In this document: positions 21,742 through 25,191 of the stretch, piece after piece
How the letters are laid out: every line of letters begins with the position of its first letter
Position numbering within the stretch: position 1 is the first letter of the stretch
Assembly (NCBI GenBank): GCA_047619485.1
Contig: JBLHKE010000019.1
Location: forward strand, 1-25,191
DNA from: JBLHKE01 sp047619485
GTDB lineage: Bacteria > Verrucomicrobiota > Verrucomicrobiia > Verrucomicrobiales > DEV007
Reading direction: 5' to 3'
DNA: 25,191 nt
Program-made: the position numbers and the translations under genes
Notes under the pieces: model-generated
What the model saw: the letters and a program-made list of their open reading frames with translations, nothing else
The model's database searches: none
What the model was told of the DNA's origin: nothing

Positions 21742-22692
21742 CTAGGCGCGCGCGGTGTACCAGTCGACCGTCTGCTGAAGGCCAGCTTCGAAATTCCACG
21801 TCGGGATCCAGCCCAACTCGTTGCGAGCTTTGCTAGCGTCGATGGCGTAGCGCAAGTCGTGGCCGGGGCGGTCTTTGACGAACGCGATGAGGTCCTCGTC
21901 CTTGCCGAGCGATTTGAGCAGGGCTCTGACGAGGTCGAGGTTCTTGTGCTCGTTGTTGCCGCCAAAGTTGTAGACTTCGCCGGACTTACCTTTCGCTGCG
22001 GCGATGGCGATTCCGGCGCAATGGTCGTCGACGTGGATCCAGTCGCGAACGTTCTGGCCGTCGCCGTAGACTGGGAGTTTTTCGCCAGCGAGCGCCTTGG
22101 TGATCATTAGCGGGATCAGTTTCTCCGGGAACTGGTAGGGGCCGTAGTTGTTGGAGCAGCGGGTGATGACAACGTCCTGGCCATAGGTGTGGAATGCGGC
22201 GAGCACCAGCAGGTCGGCTGAGGCCTTGCTGGCGGAATACGGCGAGCTGGGGGCGATCGACGTGGTCTCGGTAAAGAAACCGGTGTCACCGAGCGAACCG
22301 TAGACCTCATCGGTTGAGATCTGCACGAAGCGCGGGATCTCGTGCTCGCGCGCGGACTGCAAGAGATTGGCGGTGCCGACGATGTTGGCAGTGACGAAAT
22401 CCGCCGGGCTGGTGATGCTGCGATCGACGTGCGATTCGGCGGCGAAGTTGATGAGGATATCGAACTTGCCGTTGGCGATGATCTCCTCGACAGCTTCAGC
22501 GTCGCCGATGTCGGCTTTGATGAACTGGTAGCGATCGCCGGCGGTGGCGGCGATGTCGGCCAGATTTTCCTCACTGCCGGCGTAGGTGAGGAGGTCGATG
22601 TTGGTGACCTTGACGTCCGCGTTCTCGGCGAACAGGCGGCGGATGAAGTTGCAGCCGATAAAGCCGCAGCCGCCGGTAATGAGGTAGTTCAT
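21742..22692 (-). CDS. rmlB: dTDP-glucose 4,6-dehydratase
   Basis: RmlB converts dTDP-glucose to dTDP-4-keto-6-deoxyglucose, the entry step to dTDP-rhamnose and other deoxysugars of the envelope. This short-chain dehydrogenase/reductase of 316 residues has the NAD loop GGCGFIG (7-13), the extended-SDR FAAESHVDRSI (83-93), STDEVYG with Thr127/Asp128/Glu129 (the catalytic acid and base of the dehydratase) and Tyr152-x3-Lys156, then RCSNNYGPYQFPEKLIPL, which is diagnostic for RmlB. rmlA, rmlC and rmlD are not in the window. It lies after leuD on the same strand with a 73-base gap, so it may be partly co-transcribed. It is slightly shorter than the usual 330-360 residues. Confidence 0.95.
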   Translation of the reverse strand: MNYLITGGCGFIGCNFIRRLFAENADVKVTNIDLLTYAGSEENLADIAATAGDRYQFIKADIGDAEAVEEIIANGKFDILINFAAESHVDRSITSPADFVTANIVGTANLLQSAREHEIPRFVQISTDEVYGSLGDTGFFTETTSIAPSSPYSASKASADLLVLAAFHTYGQDVVITRCSNNYGPYQFPEKLIPLMITKALAGEKLPVYGDGQNVRDWIHVDDHCAGIAIAAAKGKSGEVYNFGGNNEHKNLDLVRALLKSLGKDEDLIAFVKDRPGHDLRYAIDASKARNELGWIPTWNFEAGLQQTVDWYTARA

Positions 22693-22717
22693 GATCGATT
22701 CTGGTAAGCCCGAGGAG

Positions 22718-22760
22718 CAAGGAGCGTCTCGCCCCTCCTAGGTAAGACTATAGCTCCTTG
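22718..22760 (-). terminator. Weak stem-loop between leuD and rmlB
   Basis: CAAGGAGC (22718-22725) can pair with GCTCCTTG (22753-22760) around a 27-base loop, and a 6-bp hairpin GGGCTA/TAGCCC overlaps the leuD stop codon near 22763-22778. There is no T-run. It may be a weak terminator or processing site. Confidence 0.3.
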
Positions 22761-22765
22761 TTGGG

Positions 22766-23362
22766 CTAGGCGTAGCCCAGTGACTTGACTCGCTCAGCGA
22801 CGTCGTCTTTGGCCTCCATAAGATCCGCGATCGGATCCCACTTCGCGCTGAGTAGGGCGTCGCGCGCTGAGTCGGGCATGTGCACCGGGAAGCTGAGCTC
22901 GCCGCAGGTGACGCGCAGTAAATCGACATCGATCTTGATCTCGGCGGTCGGGTCGGCCTCGATGGCAGCACCGAGGGCGCGAGTGTCCTCGGCAGCAGCG
23001 GTGACGCAGGGGATGCCGAGGGTGACGCAGTTGCCGAAGAAAATATCGGCGAAACTCTCGGCGATCACGCCGCGGAAACCGAAGCGGTAGAGCGCCTGCG
23101 GGGCGTGCTCGCGGGAGGAACCGCAGCCGAAGTTAGAGTTGGCGATGAGGATCTTCGCTCCGGCAAATCTCGGATCATTCAGCGGGTGCGGTTTGTCGCT
23201 GCCGTCCTCGTTCTTGCGGACATCGTAGAAAAGGTATTCGCCGAGGTCATCGAAGGTGACGCACTTCATGAAGCGCGCCGGGATGATGCGGTCAGTGTCG
23301 ATGTCGTTGCCGGAGACGTAAGCGGCGGTGCCGGTGAGTTCGGTGATTTTATCTAGAGCCAT
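22766..23362 (-). CDS. leuD: 3-isopropylmalate dehydratase small subunit
   Basis: LeuD forms the swivelling domain of the LeuCD isomerase, which converts 2-isopropylmalate to 3-isopropylmalate in leucine synthesis. The 198-residue product has GNDIDTDRIIPARFMK (18-33), the signature SNFGCGSSREHAPQAL (76-91) and a later ESFADIFFGNC. Its size is normal for a bacterial LeuD. It is downstream of leuC on the same strand, separated by 126 bases that contain a long imperfect inverted repeat. No SD precedes the ATG (AATCCAGCATCCC). Confidence 0.97.
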   Translation of the reverse strand: MALDKITELTGTAAYVSGNDIDTDRIIPARFMKCVTFDDLGEYLFYDVRKNEDGSDKPHPLNDPRFAGAKILIANSNFGCGSSREHAPQALYRFGFRGVIAESFADIFFGNCVTLGIPCVTAAAEDTRALGAAIEADPTAEIKIDVDLLRVTCGELSFPVHMPDSARDALLSAKWDPIADLMEAKDDVAERVKSLGYA

Positions 23363-23386
23363 GGGATGCTGGATTCTTTGAGTTTT

Positions 23387-23485
23387 TTAACCGTGAATCA
23401 CGCGAATGAACGCGAATCTTTGGTTTCGGAATTTAATTTTTATTAGCCTGATTGGATTCGCGCTATTGGCGTGATTCGCAGTTAA
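23387..23485. repeat. Long imperfect inverted repeat with 10-base GCGAAT units between leuC and leuD
   Basis: The left arm (23387-23418) and right arm (23455-23485) are about 80% complementary over about 31 bases. The left arm is three 10-base units of the type ACGCGAATNN. The right arm starts 3 bases after the leuC stop. Similar units recur near 25034-25061. This type of ACGCGAAT repeat is a dispersed intergenic element in various environmental bacteria, as far as I recall. In the leuCD transcript it would fold into a stable hairpin. Confidence 0.7.
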
Positions 23486-23488
23486 AAA

Positions 23489-24913
23489 TTAGGCCATTGC
23501 TGGTTCGACTTCGAAGACTTCTCTCGCGTCGGTGATCTCTCCGGTGATAGCGGCGGCGGCTACCATCAGCGGGCTCATCAGGACGGTGCGCCCGGTCGGG
23601 CTGCCCTGGCGGCCTTTGAAGTTGCGGTTGCTGCTGCTGGCGCAGAGCTGGTCGCCGATGAGTTTGTCGGGGTTCATCGCCAGACACATGCTGCAACCTG
23701 CGGCACGCCACTCGAATCCGGCGGCTTCGAAGATCTTGTCGAGGCCTTCTTTGATGCACAGCTGGGCGACGATCTGGGAGCCGGGGACGGCGATGGCGGT
23801 GACGCCGTCAGCCACGTGGCGACCCTCGAGGTACTTGGCGACTTCACGGAAATCTGACAAACGACCGTTGGTGCAGCTGCCGATAAACGCGACGTCGATC
23901 TTGGTGCCTTTGATCGGTGCGCCGGGCTCGAGCTTCATGTAGTCGACCGCTTCCTGGATGGAGGTGCGGTCGGCCTCGTTGTCGGCGCTTTCGAGAGTCG
24001 GGATGTTTTGGTCAATCGTAATACCTTGATCTGGACTGATCCCCCAGGTCACTGATGGGGCAACGTCGGCGGCGTTGATGTTGATCACGTCGTCGTAGTC
24101 GCAGTCGGCGTCGGACGCGATGGCGGTCCAGTTCTCGACGGCGGCGTCCCAATCTGCACCTTTCGGGGAATACGGGCGGCCATCGAGGTAGTCGAAGGTC
24201 TTCTGATCCGGGTTGACGTAGCCGGCGCGGGCACCGCCCTCGATCGACATGTTGCAGATGGTCATGCGCTCTTCCATCGAGGAGTTGTCGATAAAACTGC
24301 CGCCGTATTCGTAGGCGTAACCGATGCCGCCTTTGGCGCCTAACAGTGCGATGATGTGCAGGATGACGTCCTTGGCGTAAACGCCAGGACCGAGTTTGCC
24401 ATCGACATTGATGCGCCGCACCTTGAGCTTGGTCATCGCCATCGTCTGGGTAGCGAGCAAGTCGCGCACCTGCGTCGTGCCGATCCCGAAGGCGATCGCG
24501 CCGAAGGCACCGTGGGTCGCGGTGTGCGAGTCGCCGCAGGCGATGGTCGTCCCCGGCTGGGTGATTCCCTGCTCCGGTCCGACGACGTGGACGATGCCCT
24601 GCTTGCCGCTGGCGATGTCAAAGTAGGTGATGCCGAACTCTTTCGCGTTCTTGGCGAGCTCGGTGATCATCGCGTCGGCGAGTGGGTCATCGAAGGGCTG
24701 CTCGGACTGGTCGGTCGGGACGATGTGATCGACGGTGGCGAAGGTGCGCTCCGGGTAGGCGACCTGCACGCCGAGGTCGCGCAACATGCCGAATGCCTGT
24801 GGCGAGGTGACCTCATGGATGAGGTGGGTGCCGATGAGGAGTTGCGTCTGGCCGTTGTCGAGCGTGCGCACGGTGTGCGCGTTCCAGACTTTTTCGAATA
24901 AGCTTTTACCCAT
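23489..24913 (-). CDS. leuC: 3-isopropylmalate dehydratase large subunit
   Basis: LeuC is the [4Fe-4S]-containing subunit of isopropylmalate isomerase in leucine synthesis. The 474-residue product starts MGKSLFEKVWNAHTV, shows HEVTSPQAF, the CGDSHTATHGAFGA block (126-139) and the cluster cysteines Cys347 (IGSCTNGR), Cys407 and Cys410 (AGCSMCLAMN). Length and all motifs are normal. leuD follows after 126 bases, so leuC-leuD form an operon with an unusual structured spacer. The ATG is preceded by CCGCAGAAATC with no SD. The upstream region to the window end is noncoding and rich in repeats. Confidence 0.98.
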   Translation of the reverse strand: MGKSLFEKVWNAHTVRTLDNGQTQLLIGTHLIHEVTSPQAFGMLRDLGVQVAYPERTFATVDHIVPTDQSEQPFDDPLADAMITELAKNAKEFGITYFDIASGKQGIVHVVGPEQGITQPGTTIACGDSHTATHGAFGAIAFGIGTTQVRDLLATQTMAMTKLKVRRINVDGKLGPGVYAKDVILHIIALLGAKGGIGYAYEYGGSFIDNSSMEERMTICNMSIEGGARAGYVNPDQKTFDYLDGRPYSPKGADWDAAVENWTAIASDADCDYDDVININAADVAPSVTWGISPDQGITIDQNIPTLESADNEADRTSIQEAVDYMKLEPGAPIKGTKIDVAFIGSCTNGRLSDFREVAKYLEGRHVADGVTAIAVPGSQIVAQLCIKEGLDKIFEAAGFEWRAAGCSMCLAMNPDKLIGDQLCASSSNRNFKGRQGSPTGRTVLMSPLMVAAAAITGEITDAREVFEVEPAMA

Positions 24914-25191
24914 GATTTCTGCGGTCGTTCTTTAAGAGTGGTTTACAAATTTGCCCACGGCGAATTTGCGCGGGGAGACTGGTTACCGCAGATTTTCCGG
25001 GGAATCAATGATTGGCTTGGGGATCGGATTGTAAAACCGCCAATGACGCGAATTTGCGCGGTTCTCAATATGATGGACGGGAGGCACCCGCAGAGTCACG
25101 GCGGAGCAGAGGCACAGAGTCTTTTTTAGCAATGATTTTCAAGCATCTGCGAGCCGGCGTGAGGTTTTCCTGATGCCTGAGCTACTAGACG
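24914..25191. repeat. Noncoding region upstream of leuC with dispersed short repeats
   Basis: No gene is visible. GCGAATTTGCGCGG occurs twice as a 14-base direct repeat (24960-24973 and 25048-25061); the second copy lies in a sequence related to the leuC-leuD spacer repeat. At 25088-25121 there is a different repeat of CAGAG units (CGCAGAGTCAC, GAGCAGAGGCACAGAGTC), resembling the common CGCAGAGACGCAGAG dispersed repeat. A leuC promoter probably lies here but could not be fixed. Confidence 0.55.

Noticed and set aside
23380..23490. CRISPR array in the leuC-leuD spacer
   Set aside because: The units are only 10 bases long with no spacers and are arranged as an inverted repeat; no cas gene is nearby.

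Overview
The window is about 25 kb of GC-rich (roughly 60%) bacterial chromosome, densely coded and without tRNA, rRNA, CRISPR or intact mobile elements. A fused SecDF, an MEP-pathway ispF, a LAB_N lipid-A-type membrane protein (a Gram-negative marker), secreted lipoproteins with clear lipoboxes and abundant short intergenic repeats suggest a Gram-negative bacterium. My best guess is Verrucomicrobiota; this rests on the overall look of the proteins, not on a search.

Positions 1-11.6 kb are a mosaic of mostly single housekeeping genes: the 3' part of secDF, rpsU (bS21 with a Pro/Ala tail) with its own promoter and terminator, a membrane-anchored msrB, a Tat-exported bicovalent-FAD oxidase (BBE-like), an inositol-monophosphatase-family gene next to ispF, a small Spy/CpxP-like secreted protein, a NifS-type cysteine desulfurase, a LAB_N protein, a di-haem cytochrome c4-like lipoprotein divergent from an NnrS-family membrane protein, and a trypsin-like lipoprotein.

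Positions 11.9-21.3 kb (minus strand) hold the striking part: an apparent seven-gene operon. In transcription order it encodes a class-I-like HMG-CoA reductase homologue, a UbiA-superfamily prenyltransferase, a rifampin-phosphotransferase/PEP-synthase-like dikinase, a DUF3419/BtaA-like SAM-dependent 3-amino-3-carboxypropyltransferase candidate, a phytol/dolichol-kinase-like membrane protein with an extra C-terminal membrane half, a GNAT acyltransferase and an OleC-like acyl-AMP ligase. The first five genes overlap by 4 or 8 bases at every junction; the last two overlap by 17 bases; a REP-like inverted repeat sits between the two blocks. The set reads as an undescribed pathway that activates, transfers and decorates a prenyl or lipid-like molecule at the membrane. 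The product cannot be deduced from sequence alone. The HMGR is notable because ispF shows that the cell uses the MEP route, and no other mevalonate gene is present here.

Positions 21.3-25.2 kb contain a decayed-looking intergenic stretch, rmlB (dTDP-glucose 4,6-dehydratase), and leuD and leuC separated by a long imperfect inverted repeat built from 10-base units. The window ends in repeat-rich noncoding DNA upstream of leuC. Most genes that begin a transcript lack a visible Shine-Dalgarno sequence, whereas three of the overlapping operon genes have one.
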